Of a stretch of DNA of 64,000 bases, positions 26,297 through 37,178 are shown one piece after another (position 1 is the first letter of the stretch; each line of letters starts with the position of its first letter). The notes beneath the pieces were generated by a model, which was given only the letters and a program-made list of their open reading frames with translations, was not told the DNA's origin and ran no database searches. Origin of the DNA: Zoogloea sp. (GTDB lineage: Bacteria; Pseudomonadota; Gammaproteobacteria; Burkholderiales; Rhodocyclaceae). A program made the position numbers and the translations under genes. Location: positions 363,935 to 427,934 of the forward strand of contig JADJBR010000009.1 in the NCBI GenBank assembly GCA_016703645.1, in the 5' to 3' direction.

Positions 26297-27082
26297 CTAG
26301 CACCATCGCCAGCCGTGCTTTTTGAAAAAAGTCACTGCGGATCGCACAAACAGGTCCACGTGGCGCAGCCCCTTACGGGCTGCGTACCCTCCGTGATGTA
26401 TGACCCTGAAAGCAGGGTTGTATGCGATACGCGTTATTTTTGAAGCCCGCAAACTCAGGTCAAAATCCTCGAAATACAGGAAAAAGCGCTCATCAAATCC
26501 TTTCAAACTGAGCAGAACCGGGGTCCGGAACAACATGCAGCAGCCACTGACAAGGGGCGGATCCCAGACGATACGATCGCTAATGAGGTCTCGCATCTCA
26601 TAGCGTTCGAGGCGGTGACGCAACAAGGCTTTCAACCACGTCGGGGCAAAACCTCGCAGAAACAGGTCAAAGACCGTGGGCATGCGCTTACAGAGATATT
26701 GAACCCGCCCATCCCCCCAGCGTGCGGAGGGGACGAGCAGACCGCATTCGTCGTGAGCCTCCATGAATGCTTGGGCATGAAGCAAGGCATCCGGAGCCAG
26801 TTCGAGATCCGGATTCAGAATCAGATGAAAGTCTGACGCATGGTCCAGAGCCAGGTTGTGTCCTGCACCGAAACCCACGTTTCCTTGCCCCCGCAAAATC
26901 TTGACGGGCCATGTATCAGGGAGTTGCAAACCAGCCAGGGCTTCGTCACTTCCCCCATTATCCACAAGCACAAGACCTGGCTCCAAGCCAGCCTGAGTGC
27001 AGGCAAGAACCAAGGAATCCAACGTTGCCGCAAACAGGCCCGGCTCCGCCTGATAGAGGACGATACTGATCGTCAGGCGCAC
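26297..27082 (-). CDS. Family-2 glycosyltransferase (rhamnosyltransferase-like)
   Basis: 261 residues from a GTG start. It begins LTISIVLYQAEPGLF and has VLVDNGGSD, GFGAGHNLAL and HLILNPDLEL (the metal-binding NPD in place of DxD). A late SGCCMLFR and FDERFFLYFEDFDLSLR follow. This is the WcaE/RfbF-like GT2 pattern often annotated as rhamnosyltransferase. Cytoplasmic or membrane-associated. It follows the epimerase gene in the same direction but beyond a probable terminator. The sugar specificity is unknown. Confidence 0.85.
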   Translation of the reverse strand: MRLTISIVLYQAEPGLFAATLDSLVLACTQAGLEPGLVLVDNGGSDEALAGLQLPDTWPVKILRGQGNVGFGAGHNLALDHASDFHLILNPDLELAPDALLHAQAFMEAHDECGLLVPSARWGDGRVQYLCKRMPTVFDLFLRGFAPTWLKALLRHRLERYEMRDLISDRIVWDPPLVSGCCMLFRTPVLLSLKGFDERFFLYFEDFDLSLRASKITRIAYNPAFRVIHHGGYAARKGLRHVDLFVRSAVTFFKKHGWRWC

Positions 27083-27103
27083 CGATGGAGGCCTCTTTCA
27101 CCA

Positions 27104-27132
27104 GAAAAGAACGGCCCGCAGGATGCAGGCCG
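27104..27132 (-). terminator. Probable intrinsic terminator after the epimerase gene
   Basis: Minus-strand hairpin with arms CGGCCTGCA and TGCGGGCCG (one mismatch) followed by TTCTTTTC. Confidence 0.55.
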
Positions 27133-27152
27133 AAAACTTGGCGGTGTTTGGG

Positions 27153-28160
27153 TCAAACCGCGTAGTAACCGCGATACCACTCGACGAAGCGGCCGATGCC
27201 CACCGGCACCGGGGTGGCCGGCACAAAGCCGGTCCAGGCGTTGAGGGCGTCGGTGTTGGCGTAGGTGGCCGGCACGTCGCCATCCTGCAGGGGCAGGAAG
27301 TTCTTCTCGGCCTGCTTGCCCAGGGCGCTCTCGATGGCCTCGACAAAGGCCATCAGCTCCACCGGGTTGTTGTTGCCGATGTTGAACACCCGGTAGGGCA
27401 CATTGCTGGTGGCGGGATCGGGATTGTTGGCGTCGTAGGCGGGGTCCGCCTCGGCAACGCGATCGAGGGTGCGGATGACGCCCTCCACGATGTCATCCAC
27501 AAAGGTGAAGTCGCGCTTCATCTTGCCGTGGTTGAACACGTCGATGGGCTTGCCCTCGAGGATGGCCTTGGTGAACAGGAACAGGGCCATGTCGGGACGC
27601 CCCCACGGGCCATACACGGTGAAGAAGCGCAGGCCGGTGGTGGGCAGGCCGAAGAGGTGGCTGTAGGTGTGGGCCATCAGCTCGTTGGCCTTCTTGGTGG
27701 CGGCGTAAATGCTGACCGGATGATCGACGCTGTCGTGCTCCGAGAAAGGCATCTTGGTGTTGCCGCCATACACGCTGGAGCTGCTGGCATACACCAGGTG
27801 CTGCACCTTGCTGTGGCGGCAGCCTTCGAGGATGTTCATGAAGCCGGCCAGGTTGCTCTCCACATAGGCGTGGGGATTGACCAGGGAGTAGCGCACGCCG
27901 GCCTGGGCGGCCAGGTGGATCACCTTGTCAAACTTCTCCTCGGCAAAGAGCTTGGCCATGCCGGCGTTGTCCGCCACGTCCATCTTCACGAACCGGAAGT
28001 TCTCGTGGGGAGTGAGACGGGCCAGCCGGTCATGCTTGAGCTGGACTTCGTAGTAGTCGTTGAGGTTGTCGAGACCGACCACCTGATCGCCTCGCGCCAG
28101 CAGGAGCTGGCTGGTATGCATGCCGATGAATCCGGCAGCGCCGGTGACGAGAATTTTCAT
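27153..28160 (-). CDS. NAD-dependent sugar epimerase (UDP-glucuronate 4-epimerase type)
   Basis: 335-residue extended SDR. Rossmann motif [10 protein letters not shown] at the N-terminus, catalytic YAATKKANE with Tyr/Lys, [11 protein letters not shown] with Ser/Thr, and [17 protein letters not shown]. The [16 protein letters not shown] segment and the [15 protein letters not shown] tail are typical of UDP-glucuronate 4-epimerases (UDP-GlcA to UDP-GalA), which feed polysaccharide synthesis. ATG 28160 ([10 protein letters not shown]) is preferred to the upstream ATG at 28214, which adds non-family residues. Confidence 0.9.
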   Translation of the reverse strand: MKILVTGAAGFIGMHTSQLLLARGDQVVGLDNLNDYYEVQLKHDRLARLTPHENFRFVKMDVADNAGMAKLFAEEKFDKVIHLAAQAGVRYSLVNPHAYVESNLAGFMNILEGCRHSKVQHLVYASSSSVYGGNTKMPFSEHDSVDHPVSIYAATKKANELMAHTYSHLFGLPTTGLRFFTVYGPWGRPDMALFLFTKAILEGKPIDVFNHGKMKRDFTFVDDIVEGVIRTLDRVAEADPAYDANNPDPATSNVPYRVFNIGNNNPVELMAFVEAIESALGKQAEKNFLPLQDGDVPATYANTDALNAWTGFVPATPVPVGIGRFVEWYRGYYAV

Positions 28161-28353
28161 GATCGCGGGGTACTCGAAGTTGTGGGAAGCAGGTAAGGCC
28201 GTGCCGGATTGCAAAGATGCCCCGATACGCCGTCAGCGGTCCGGCATTTTCTCACGGGAGCATGTCGGGGTAAATCGGCTGACCCCCGTGAACGTGTCGT
28301 CTGTAACGACCGTTATACTTTCGTGCCCAGGCACAGGCCCCTGCCGCACCTCA

Positions 28354-29656
28354 TTGATACCTCCGGTCTCCTCCCTTATTCTCCGCACCTTTACCCTGGC
28401 CGTACCGCTGATTGGTCTGCGCCTGGCTTGGCGTGCGCGCCGCCAACCGGAATACCTGCAGCACGTGGGGGAGCGTTTCGGGCGCTATCCGACGTCCATG
28501 GTCGGCCCCCTCATCTGGCTCCATGCCGTGTCGGTGGGGGAAACCCGGGCCAGCGCACCCCTGGTGCATGCGCTGCTCGATGCCCATCCCGACTGCAGCC
28601 TGCTGCTCACCCACATGACGCCCACCGGCCGGGCCACCGCCGCCGAGCTCTTCGGCAACCTGGGCCCCCGGGTTCAAAGCGTCTATCTGCCCTACGACAC
28701 GCCGTGGGCCGTGGCCCGCTTTCTGCGTCACTTTCACCCGCGCATCGGCATCCTGATGGAAACCGAGCTGTGGCCCAACCTGGTCGAAGGCTGCCGCAAC
28801 ACCGGCACCCCGCTGGCGATGGTCAATGCCCGCCTGTCGGAGCGCTCGGCGCGGGGCTACCGGCGGGCCGGCAGCCTGGCCCGGGATGCCTTTGGCCACC
28901 TGGCGGCCATCGGCGCCCAGACCGAGGCCGACGGCCAGCGCATGTCGGCCCTCGGCGCCCGCTACGTGATGGTCACCGGCAACATCAAGTTCGACATCAC
29001 CCCACCCGAGGCCATGCTGGCCCTGGGCGAGACATTCCGCAACCGCATCGGCCCGCGCCAGATCCTCCTGGCGGCCAGCACCCGTGAGGGCGAGGAAGGG
29101 CCGCTGCTCGAAGCCTTTGGCCGCCTGTGCCCGCCGGACGTACTGCTGGTGCTGGTGCCCCGCCACCCGCAGCGCTTCGACGATGTGGCCAAACTGGTCA
29201 GGCGCGCCGGCCTCAGCCTGCAAAAGCCGCTCAAGCAACGTTCCGGTGATGGCCGACACGCGGGTCTGGCTGGGGGATTCGATGGGCGAGATGTACGCCT
29301 ACTATGCCGCTGCCGACACGGCCCTGATCGGCGGCTCGTGGGAAAAGCTCGGCGGCCAGAACCCCATCGAAGCCACGGCGGTGGGCTGCCCGGTCATCCT
29401 CGGCCCCCACACCTTCAATTTTTCGGTGGTGTGCGAGCAGGCCATCGAAGTCGATGCCGCCCTGCGCGCCGACAACATCGAGAACGGCCTTCAGGCCGCG
29501 CTCGAAATCCTCGACAACCCGGCCCGCCGCAAGGCCATGGGCGAGGCCGGCAGCCGCTTCGCCCAGTCTCACCGGGGCGCCACCGGACGCACGATGGACT
29601 TGCTGACCCCGCTGCTCAAGACAGCCCAGCCGCGCAAGCCGGGGCAGCGCGAGTAA
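28354..29656 (+). CDS. waaA: 3-deoxy-D-manno-octulosonic acid transferase (WaaA), frameshifted as read
   Basis: Adds Kdo from CMP-Kdo to lipid IVA on the inner face of the inner membrane. An N-terminal hydrophobic anchor (FTLAVPLIGLRLAW) leads to HVGERFGRYP and IWLHAVSVGETRA with the catalytic Glu, then LLTHMTPTGRATA and METELWPNL. After one extra base near 29230-29240 it resumes with DTRVWLGDSMGEMYAYYAAAD and GGQNPIEATAVGCPVILGPHTFNF. Because the gene is normally essential, a base-call error is likely. No ATG fits the N-terminus; TTG 28354 is the best visible start but is uncertain. Confidence 0.88.
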
Positions 29657-29668
29657 GCGCAGCCCCGG

Positions 29669-30493
29669 CTAACGCATCCAGTAGTCCAGCGCCCAGCCTG
29701 CAAAGATCGCCGCGCCCACCCAGTTGTTGTGCAGGAAGGCCTTGAAGCACTTGGGCCGGTCGCGCTCGCGGATCAGCGTGTAGTGATAGGCGATGATCCC
29801 GGCCGCCACCGCCAGCCCGGCCAGGAAGATCGCGCCGCCGCCGGTGGTGAGGCCGACCCAGCCGAGAATCAGCAGGGTTGCCGCGTAGCACGCCATCACC
29901 GCCGCAACCTCGAAGCGGCCAAAGGTGATCGCCGAGGTCTTGATGCCGATCTTCAGGTCGTCGGGGCGGTCGACCATCGCGTACTCGGTGTCGTAGGCCA
30001 CCGCCCAGAACACGTTGGCGAGCAACATCATCCAGGCCTCCAGCGGAATGTCGTTCTGGAAGGCGGCAAAGGCCATCGGAATGCCAAAGCCGAAGGCGAT
30101 CCCCAGGTAAGCCTGGGGAATCGCGAAAAAGCGCTTGGTAAAAGGGTAGCTCCCGGCCAGGAAAAGCGCCGGCACGCTCATCGCGATGGTCAGGCCGTTG
30201 AGCGGCAAGATGAGCACGAAAGACAGCACGGCCAAACCGGCCGCCAGCCACAGCGCCTCTTTCGGGCTGATCCGCCGGGCCGCCAGCGGGCGGTTGCGGG
30301 TGCGCTCCACGTGGCCGTCGAAGTCCTTGTCGGCGTAGTCGTTGATCACGCAGCCGGCCGAGCGCATCAGCACCGTGCCGACCACGAAGATGGCCACCAC
30401 ACCCAGCGCCGGCCGCCCCGCCCCGGCCACCCACAGGGCCCACAGGGTCGGCCACATCAGCAGCAGGATGCCGATGGGTTTGTCGAGGCGCAT
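29669..30493 (-). CDS. ubiA: 4-hydroxybenzoate polyprenyltransferase
   Basis: Prenylates 4-hydroxybenzoate in ubiquinone synthesis. An integral membrane protein with about eight helices. Both Asp-rich motifs are visible: [19 protein letters not shown] and, later, [21 protein letters not shown]. The conserved start would be [20 protein letters not shown]. Its coding sequence continues upstream of the ATG at 30493 but meets TGA at 30539-30541, four codons after an ATG that overlaps the ubiC stop. The true start is either CTG 30532 or ATG 30493. Operon with ubiC. Confidence 0.93.
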   Translation of the reverse strand: MRLDKPIGILLLMWPTLWALWVAGAGRPALGVVAIFVVGTVLMRSAGCVINDYADKDFDGHVERTRNRPLAARRISPKEALWLAAGLAVLSFVLILPLNGLTIAMSVPALFLAGSYPFTKRFFAIPQAYLGIAFGFGIPMAFAAFQNDIPLEAWMMLLANVFWAVAYDTEYAMVDRPDDLKIGIKTSAITFGRFEVAAVMACYAATLLILGWVGLTTGGGAIFLAGLAVAAGIIAYHYTLIRERDRPKCFKAFLHNNWVGAAIFAGWALDYWMR

Positions 30494-30546
30494 CAGTTTT
30501 TCGTATTCGGACAGGCGCTGGGAAAGGCTCAGGGCGGGTCAGGGGG

Positions 30547-31098
30547 TCATGGGGCCCGGTTCAGGCGCAGGAATATTTCGGTAATCAGCAGCGGGGAGCC
30601 CTGGCGACGGAAGGCCGAGCGACGCGCCCACAGGGCGGGCAGAGCGTCACGGCCGGTGGCGCGCGCCGCGTGATGCCAGCGGGAATCCCGGGCATCGAGG
30701 CGGGCCGCCTCCAGGGGCGAACGGCGCACCCGCGGATCGTCGAACAGCACCGCCGCCAGCGGCCGCCCACCCAGGCCATGCAACAGGTGCCAGGCGGCCG
30801 GAACCGTCGTCTCCGCCACCAGCGAGCGGGCAAACACCACCGGCTCGCCGTCGGCGATCAGCAGCACTTCGCGCTGCCACACGCTGCCGTGGCGATGTGC
30901 CACCCCCAGGGCGGCCCGCTCGTCGGGCATCACCCGCCCCTTGCCCTGACTCACCACCTGCAGGGAGAAGCGCCCGCAACGGGCGCGGATGCGGGCAGTG
31001 AGCGAGCTGTCATCGGTCAGCCACCCCCGCATGAAACGGGGGGCCTGCCAGGCCGCCATACGGAAGGGATCACGGCCCGGAAAATGGGCGAGGGTCAT
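30547..31098 (-). CDS. ubiC: Chorismate lyase
   Basis: Converts chorismate to 4-hydroxybenzoate plus pyruvate, the first committed step of ubiquinone synthesis. 183 residues, with WLTDDSSLTARIRARCGRFSLQVVSQG, REVLLIADGEPVVFARSLV (substrate Arg) and SPLLITEIFLR (Glu) near the end. The start at 31098 is chosen because family sequence begins a little after it; earlier ATGs add Pro/Arg-rich residues. Its stop overlaps an ATG at the head of ubiA. Confidence 0.88.
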   Translation of the reverse strand: MTLAHFPGRDPFRMAAWQAPRFMRGWLTDDSSLTARIRARCGRFSLQVVSQGKGRVMPDERAALGVAHRHGSVWQREVLLIADGEPVVFARSLVAETTVPAAWHLLHGLGGRPLAAVLFDDPRVRRSPLEAARLDARDSRWHHAARATGRDALPALWARRSAFRRQGSPLLITEIFLRLNRAP

Positions 31099-31190
31099 GG
31101 AAAGCGGAAAAGGATTGAAGCGGTCGGCCGCAATTGTAGGGGCTCTTGCTGCGGGCGGGGGAAGAAGACGGGCCGGCCACAGCCGCACCC

Positions 31191-33262
31191 TCACGCCTTG
31201 AGCAACGAGGCGCGCCCGCCGAACCAGCGCGCGGTCACCGCATCGGCTACCCGCGGCGCATCCCTCAGGATTTCCTCGGCCAGCCCGCGGGCGATTTCGA
31301 CGAGGCCGGCGTCTTCTTCCAGGTCGGCATAGCGCAGCAGCGGCACGCCGCTCTGGCGGGCCCCGATGAATTCACCGGGGCCGCGGATGCGCAGATCTTC
31401 GCGGGCGATGATGAAACCGTCGGTGTGTTCGTAGATCGCCTTGAGGCGCTCGCGGCCCGGTTTGCGACAGCGGCTGGGCAAAGATCAGGATGCAGGCCGA
31501 CTCATGGGCCCCGCGCCCCACCCGCCCGCGCAGCTGGTGGAGCTGGGCGAGGCCGAAGCGTTCGGCATGCTCGATGACCATCAGGCTGGCATTGGGCACA
31601 TCCACGCCCACCTCGATGACGGTGGTCGCCACCAGCACCTGCACCTCGTTGGCGATGAAGGCGGCCATGGTGGCGGACTTCTCGTCGTTCTTCAGGCGCC
31701 CATGCACCAGGCCGATCTTCAGCTCCGGCAGCGCCGCCGACAGCATCTCGAAGCTTTCCTCGGCGGTCTTCAGCTGGAGCGCCTCGGACTCCTCGATCAG
31801 CGGGCACACCCAGTAGGCCTGGCGGCCCTTCAGGCAGGCGTCGTGGACGCGGCGGATCACCTCGTCACGGCGCTCGTCCTTGACCAGCTTGGTGACGATG
31901 GGGGTGCGCCCCGGCGGCAACTCGTCGAGCACCGACACGTCCAGGTCGGCGTAGTAGCTCATGGCCAGGGTGCGCGGGATGGGCGTGGCCGACATCATCA
32001 GCATGTGGGGCGACTCACCGGCCTGGCCCTTCTCCCGCAGGGCCAGGCGCTGGCGCACACCGAAGCGGTGCTGCTCGTCCACCACCGCCAGGGCCAGCAG
32101 GGGCAGGGCCACGGGGTCTTCGATCAAGGCGTGGGTGCCCACCGCCAGCAGCACTTCGCCGGCGGCGAGGCGGGCCAGGGTGGCCTCCCGCTCCTTCTTG
32201 CGCCGGCTGCCGGACAGCCAGGCCACCGCGATGCCCAGGGGCGCCAGCCAGTCGGTGAGCTTGCGGTAGTGCTGTTCGGCGAGGATCTCGGTGGGCGCCA
32301 TCAGCACCGCCTGACGCCCGTTTTCGGCTGCCTGCAGCATGGCCAGCGCGGCGACGCAGGTCTTGCCGCTGCCCACGTCGCCCTGCAGGAGGCGCTGCAT
32401 CGGATGATCCGAGGTGAGATCGGCGGCGATTTCGGAAAAGGCGCGGCGCTGGGCGCCGGTCAGCGCAAAGGGCAATTGCTCCAGCAGGCTGCGGGTCAGG
32501 GTGTCGTGGAGGGACAGCGCCGGCGGCGTTCTTGGCCCGGCGGGCGGCGTAGGCGCGGCGCAGGGAAATCTGCTGGGCCAGCAGTTCATCCAGCTTGATG
32601 CGCTGCCAGGCCGGGTGGCCGCGATCTTCCATGTCCAGGGCCGACACCGACGGCGGCGGCGCATGCAGCAGGCGCAAGGCGTCCGGCAACGAGGGCAGAT
32701 GCAGGCGCTGGCGCAGGGCTTCGGGCAGGTCGTCATGCACCGGGTTGTGGCGCAGGGCGCCGCCGATCAGCTTGCGCAGGGCCGACTGGGCCATGCCGGC
32801 GGTGGTCGGGTAGATCGGCGTGAGGCTCTCGGGCAGCGGCTCGCCGGCGGCCACCGGCCTGACCCGCGGATGGATCATCTCCGCCCCGAAAAAACCCTCG
32901 CGCAACTCGCCAAAGATGCGCAGGCGCGCACCCTCGGCCATCTGCTTCTGCTGGTTGGGGTAGAAATGCACGAAGCGCAGCATCACCTCGCCGCTGGCGT
33001 CGGTGGCCCGCACCACCAGTTGGCGACGCCCGCCGTGGGTGATCTCGCAGGACTGCACCTCCACCTCGCACTGCACCGGCACACCCGGGCGGGCATCGGC
33101 CAGCAGGGTCAGGCGGGTTTCATCCTCATAGCGCAGGGGCAGATGCAGGATCAGGTCTGCCGGCGCGAAGATGTCCAGCTTGGCCAGGCGCTCGGCGAGC
33201 TGCGGCCCGACACCCGGCCAGCCGCGCTGCGCAGGCTTGCGCGGGCGCGGCTGGGGCGCAGA
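31191..33262 (-). CDS. recG: ATP-dependent DNA helicase RecG (two frameshifts as read)
   Basis: Branched-DNA helicase for fork reversal and repair. The wedge domain begins GWPGVGPQLAERLAKLDIF and LHLPLRYEDET. Helicase motifs: LLQGDVGSGKT (Walker A), VVDEQHRFGVRQR (DEQH), MSATPIPRTLAM, VHGRLKNDEK, TTVIEVGVDVPNA and LHQLRGRVGRG. Extra single bases near 32530 and near 31475 break the frame. Without them, 690 codons are open, the usual length. No ATG/GTG/TTG exists between the in-frame stop at 33263 and GWPGV, so the start is unresolved (possibly a third indel). It follows ridA in the same direction. Confidence 0.9.
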
Positions 33263-33299
33263 TCAGCAGGCTTTTCCGACCGGCCGACGGCCCGGGTGC

Positions 33300-33680
33300 T
33301 CAGCCGATGACGAGAATCGCGTCGGCCTCGACAACGGCGCCGCGGGGCAGCTCCTTCACGCCCACGGCAGCCCGGGCCGGATAGGGCTCGGAGAAATAGC
33401 GGGCCATGACTTCATTCACCTTGGCAAAGTTGGCCAGGTCGGTGAGGTAGATGTTGAGCTTGACCGCATCGGCCAGGGAGCCGCCGGCGGCCTCGGCCAC
33501 CGCCTTGAGGTTCTCGAAAACACGCACGGTCTGGGCTTCGAAACCGTCCACCAGCTGCATGCTGACCGGGTCGAGGCCGATCTGGCCGGACAGGTAGACC
33601 GTGTTGCCGGCCTTGACGGCCTGGGAATAAGTGCCGATGGCGGCGGGGGCGCTGGGCGTGGCGATGATCTGTTTGCTCAT
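33300..33680 (-). CDS. ridA: RidA family imine/enamine deaminase
   Basis: 126 residues. Hydrolyses reactive enamine/imine intermediates such as 2-aminoacrylate. Family sequence: [57 protein letters not shown] and the substrate-carboxylate Arg in [15 protein letters not shown]. The ATG at 33680 is preferred over the ATG at 33761; GGAGCCCC precedes it. Soluble, trimeric in the family. Confidence 0.93.
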   Translation of the reverse strand: MSKQIIATPSAPAAIGTYSQAVKAGNTVYLSGQIGLDPVSMQLVDGFEAQTVRVFENLKAVAEAAGGSLADAVKLNIYLTDLANFAKVNEVMARYFSEPYPARAAVGVKELPRGAVVEADAILVIG

Positions 33681-33808
33681 GAAGGGGCTCCGGGTGAAAA
33701 AAGGCCGGCAAACCGGCGGACTCTGCTCGCGCCGGAGTTTACCCTGCCCTGCCCGGCGCACGCCGGTGGCAAGATTCGGGTTTGCCCCGTTCGAACCGGA
33801 AAGACACC

Positions 33809-35194
33809 ATGCCCGCCCTGCCCGCCCCCCTTGTCCAGCAGCTCACCGAACGCTTCGGCAAGCGCTTCTCCACCGCCGAAGCCGTGCGTGCCCACCACGG
33901 CCACGACGAATCCCACTTCCCCGACGCCCTGCCCGACGGCGTGGTGTGGCCCCACAGCACCGCCGAGGTGGTGGAGGTGGTGAATCTGTGCCGGGAACAC
34001 CGGGTGCCGCTGATTCCCTTCGGTGTCGGCAGCTCCCTGGAGGGCCACATCCTGGCCACCCGTGGCGGCCTGAGCCTGGACATGTCGGAGATGAACCAGG
34101 TGCTGGCCATCCACAACGAAGACATGGATGCCGTGGTGCAGCCCGGCGTGACCCGCAAGACGCTCAACGCCGCACTGCATGGCAGCGGCCTGTTCTTTCC
34201 CATCGACCCGGGTGCCGACGCGTCCCTGGGCGGCATGACGGCCACCCGCGCCTCGGGCACCAACGCCGTGCGCTACGGCACCATGCGCGAGAACGTGCTG
34301 GCCCTGGAAGTGGTGCTCGCCGACGGTCGGGTCATCCGCACCGGCGGCCGCGCCCGCAAGTCGGCGGCCGGCTACGACCTGACCCGCCTGTTCGTCGGCT
34401 CGGAAGGCACCCTGGGGGTCATCACCGAAGTCACCGTGCGCCTGCACCCGCTGCCCGAGGCCATCTCCAGCGCCACCTGCTCCTTCCCGAACGTGGACAA
34501 CGCCGTGCAGACAGTGATCCAGACCATCCAGCTGGGCGTACCGGTGGCGCGCATCGAACTCCTCGACGCCCTCACCGTGCACGCGGTGAATCGCTACAGC
34601 AAGACCCACCTGCGCGAATCGCCGATGTTGTTCTTCGAGTTCCACGGCTCCCCCAACGGCGTCGAGGAACAGGCCTGCACGGTGCAGGAGATCGCGGCCG
34701 ACAACGGCGGCGAAGGCTTCGAGTGGGCCACCCGCCCGGAGGACCGCAGCCGCCTGTGGCAGGCCCGTCACGACGTGCTCTACGCCAGTCTGGCCCTCAA
34801 GCCGGGCAGCCGGGGCATCTCCACCGACGTCTGTGTCCCCATCTCACGCCTCGCCGACGCCATTGCCGGCGCCCAGGCCGCCATCGCCGAGAGCGGCCTG
34901 ACGGCGCCGGTGGTGGGCCACGTGGGCGACGGCAACTTTCACGTGGTGATCCTCACCACCCCGGACGACCCGGCCCAGGTGCACGCTGCCGAAGCACTCG
35001 GCCGGCGCATCGTGGAATGCGCGCTGGCCCTGGACGGAACCTGCTCCGGCGAGCACGGCATCGGTATCGGCAAACGGGATTTCCTGCTGGCCGAGCACGG
35101 TGAGGGCGTCGCCGTGATGAGCGCCCTGAAGGCCGCCCTGGACCCCCTGGATCTCATGAACCCCGGGAAAGTGCTACCCGGCAAGGTGGCCTAG
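33809..35194 (+). CDS. FAD-linked D-lactate/glycolate-type dehydrogenase
   Basis: 461 residues. The FAD-binding PCMH domain (about 40-215) has [15 protein letters not shown] and [33 protein letters not shown]. The C-terminal oxidase domain (FAD-oxidase C) has [11 protein letters not shown] with the metal-binding His and ends with [15 protein letters not shown] and [15 protein letters not shown]-lactate dehydrogenase (cytochrome) and GlcD are the closest activities; the sequence does not decide between them. Convergent with no close partner genes (no glcEF here), which favours a stand-alone D-lactate dehydrogenase. Confidence 0.88.
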   Translation: MPALPAPLVQQLTERFGKRFSTAEAVRAHHGHDESHFPDALPDGVVWPHSTAEVVEVVNLCREHRVPLIPFGVGSSLEGHILATRGGLSLDMSEMNQVLAIHNEDMDAVVQPGVTRKTLNAALHGSGLFFPIDPGADASLGGMTATRASGTNAVRYGTMRENVLALEVVLADGRVIRTGGRARKSAAGYDLTRLFVGSEGTLGVITEVTVRLHPLPEAISSATCSFPNVDNAVQTVIQTIQLGVPVARIELLDALTVHAVNRYSKTHLRESPMLFFEFHGSPNGVEEQACTVQEIAADNGGEGFEWATRPEDRSRLWQARHDVLYASLALKPGSRGISTDVCVPISRLADAIAGAQAAIAESGLTAPVVGHVGDGNFHVVILTTPDDPAQVHAAEALGRRIVECALALDGTCSGEHGIGIGKRDFLLAEHGEGVAVMSALKAALDPLDLMNPGKVLPGKVA

Positions 35195-35288
35195 TTCCTG
35201 TCAAATTGTGATTCTTGTCATAGTCAATCATCAAGTCACTCCGAACACCGCCGTTAAGGAATTGCCCCGTCCGTAACCGTTCCTGCCC

Positions 35289-36461
35289 ATGCACGCAACG
35301 ACCCTCCGCGCCGACGACGTCGCAACCCTCTCTGGCATTGCCCTATCCATCGCCAGCATCATCGCCACAGCGTTTGATGGCCCAGGATGGCTGGCCTATG
35401 CCCTGGGTGCGGGAACCATCCTGTCCCTGCTGGCAGCAACCGTGATCAGCCATCGGGCCCGCGCCCGGGCACGGCGCAACCAGCAATTGCAGCGCGAGCG
35501 GATCAATGGCAGCGTGCAGGAGTACGACACCCTGTGCGAACGCATCGCGGGCAGCAGCGAGCAGCAGTATCAGCGCCTGCAGGAATCCCTGGGCCAGATC
35601 CAGGAGGTCTTCTCCAACGCCCTGGCCGATCTCAATCGCAGCCTCACCGGCAGTAACAGCAGTCAGTCCGACTCACTCCGCCATCTGGCCGATGAACTCC
35701 TTGCCCTGGCGGGCGCTCAGGAGAGCTCGGCCCGCAATAGCGGGCTGACCCGCTTTGCGGAGGAAACCCGCGACACCCTCAATGCTTTCGTCAGCACCGT
35801 GCAGCAGCTCAAGGCCAGCGGCGCCGACATCGCCGAGCGCTTTTCGACCATGCGCGGCAAGGTCGACGCCGTCAGCCGGCTGATGACCGAAGTCAGCCAG
35901 ATCAACAACCAGACCGAACTGCTGGCCCTCAACGCGGCCATCGAAGCCGCCCGGGCCGGCGAGGCGGGACGCGGCTTCGCGGTGGTCGCCGACGAAGTGC
36001 GCAAGCTGGCCCAGCGCACCGAGAAATTCAGTGGGCAGATCGACACCCTGCTGGCCGAAATCCATACGGCCATCAACGACGTGGGCAGCGCCGTGGATGT
36101 CTCCGCGTCCACCGACGTCAGCAAGGCGGAGGCCTCCCAGGCCAGCGTCGCGGCAATGGGCCGGGAAATGCAGGATCTGACCACCCTTGCCGCCGAGCAG
36201 TCCCGGCGCATCAACGAAGTATCGGCGGCCATCCACCGGCTGGTCATGCAGGGCGTACTGTCAATGCAGTTCGAGGACATCGTCAGCCAGCTCCTCGGCA
36301 AGCTGCGCCAGCACACCGAGTTCATGAGCGGGGGGGCCCCGGGGGCCGGGGGGGGGGGGGGGACGTGGGGGGGCGGGGCTGCCGTATCCAGCGCACCCTG
36401 CGGCGCCTCAACCGCCCCCGAGGAAACCGTTTCGACGGCGGGGGCGGTGGATCTGTTCTGA
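35289..36461 (+). CDS. Methyl-accepting chemotaxis-like transducer (C-terminus uncertain)
   Basis: 390 residues. Two adjacent N-terminal membrane helices (about 14-58) with almost no periplasmic loop, then a coiled coil and a signalling hairpin [40 protein letters not shown]. No sensor or canonical HAMP domain is seen, so it probably senses a cytoplasmic or membrane state. After the conserved [12 protein letters not shown] the sequence runs into a Gly-only stretch encoded by G7, G5 and G14 runs. The last ~45 residues may be an artefact of miscounted G runs. Confidence 0.82.
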   Translation: MHATTLRADDVATLSGIALSIASIIATAFDGPGWLAYALGAGTILSLLAATVISHRARARARRNQQLQRERINGSVQEYDTLCERIAGSSEQQYQRLQESLGQIQEVFSNALADLNRSLTGSNSSQSDSLRHLADELLALAGAQESSARNSGLTRFAEETRDTLNAFVSTVQQLKASGADIAERFSTMRGKVDAVSRLMTEVSQINNQTELLALNAAIEAARAGEAGRGFAVVADEVRKLAQRTEKFSGQIDTLLAEIHTAINDVGSAVDVSASTDVSKAEASQASVAAMGREMQDLTTLAAEQSRRINEVSAAIHRLVMQGVLSMQFEDIVSQLLGKLRQHTEFMSGGAPGAGGGGGTWGGGAAVSSAPCGASTAPEETVSTAGAVDLF

Positions 36462-36601
36462 TCGCCCCTGTGCGGTCATTTGCAGAAAAACAACACGCGC
36501 CCCCCGGCGAAGCCTTGCCCCTGGGTGGTAACGCGCTACCATTCCCTCGGCATTGCACCAAGCATCTGCCATCAAACAAACATAGACTGAGGGTAAGCAC
36601 C

Positions 36602-37084
36602 ATGAAAAAACTGCTGTTTCCGCTGGTCGTATTTCTGCCCGTGACTGCTTTCGCCGCCGCCAACAACGTGGGCTCCTGCGGCCTCGGCTCCAAGGTTTTC
36701 GAAGGCCAGAAGGGCGTCGCCCCGCAGGTTCTCGCTGTCACCACCAACGGCACCTTTGGCAACCAGACCTTCGGTATCACCTCCGGCACCCTCGGCTGTT
36801 CCCAGGATGGCGTCGTCACCTCCGCCTGGAAGACCGCCATGTTCATTGACGGCAACAAGTCGCAGCTCGCCCGCGACGCCGCCTCCGGCCAAGGCGAAAC
36901 CCTGGATGCACTGGCTGCCCTGCTGAAGATCGACGCCCAGGACAAGGCTGCCTTCGTCAGCCTGACCAAGGCCCGTCACGCCGAGATCTTCGCCTCCGTC
37001 GACTCCGCCGAAACCATCGCCACCCAGCTGAAGGCTGCCCTGCAGTCCGACGCCCGCCTCGCCAAGTACGCCGACGCGGTGTAA
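36602..37084 (+). CDS. DUF3015 family secreted protein
   Basis: 160 residues. A signal peptide MKKLLFPLVVFLPVTAFA is followed by a mature domain starting NNVGSCGLGSKVFEGQKG, with two Cys (NVGSCGLG, LGCSQDG) that may pair, and a helical C-terminal half. Matches DUF3015, periplasmic proteins of unknown function. A clear terminator follows, then a DUF4105 gene. Confidence 0.85.
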   Translation: MKKLLFPLVVFLPVTAFAAANNVGSCGLGSKVFEGQKGVAPQVLAVTTNGTFGNQTFGITSGTLGCSQDGVVTSAWKTAMFIDGNKSQLARDAASGQGETLDALAALLKIDAQDKAAFVSLTKARHAEIFASVDSAETIATQLKAALQSDARLAKYADAV

Positions 37085-37131
37085 GCCACGGGGCTGCGGG
37101 TCGCCGGACTTTCCCCGACCCGCGCCACGCC

Positions 37132-37161
37132 AAGCCCTGTGCCTGCACAGGGCTTTTCTTT
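37132..37161 (+). terminator. Intrinsic terminator after the DUF3015 gene
   Basis: Perfect 10-bp stem AAGCCCTGTG/CACAGGGCTT with a CCTG loop, followed by TTTTCTTT. Confidence 0.9.
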
Positions 37162-37178
37162 GTGCACCCGCCCCACCC

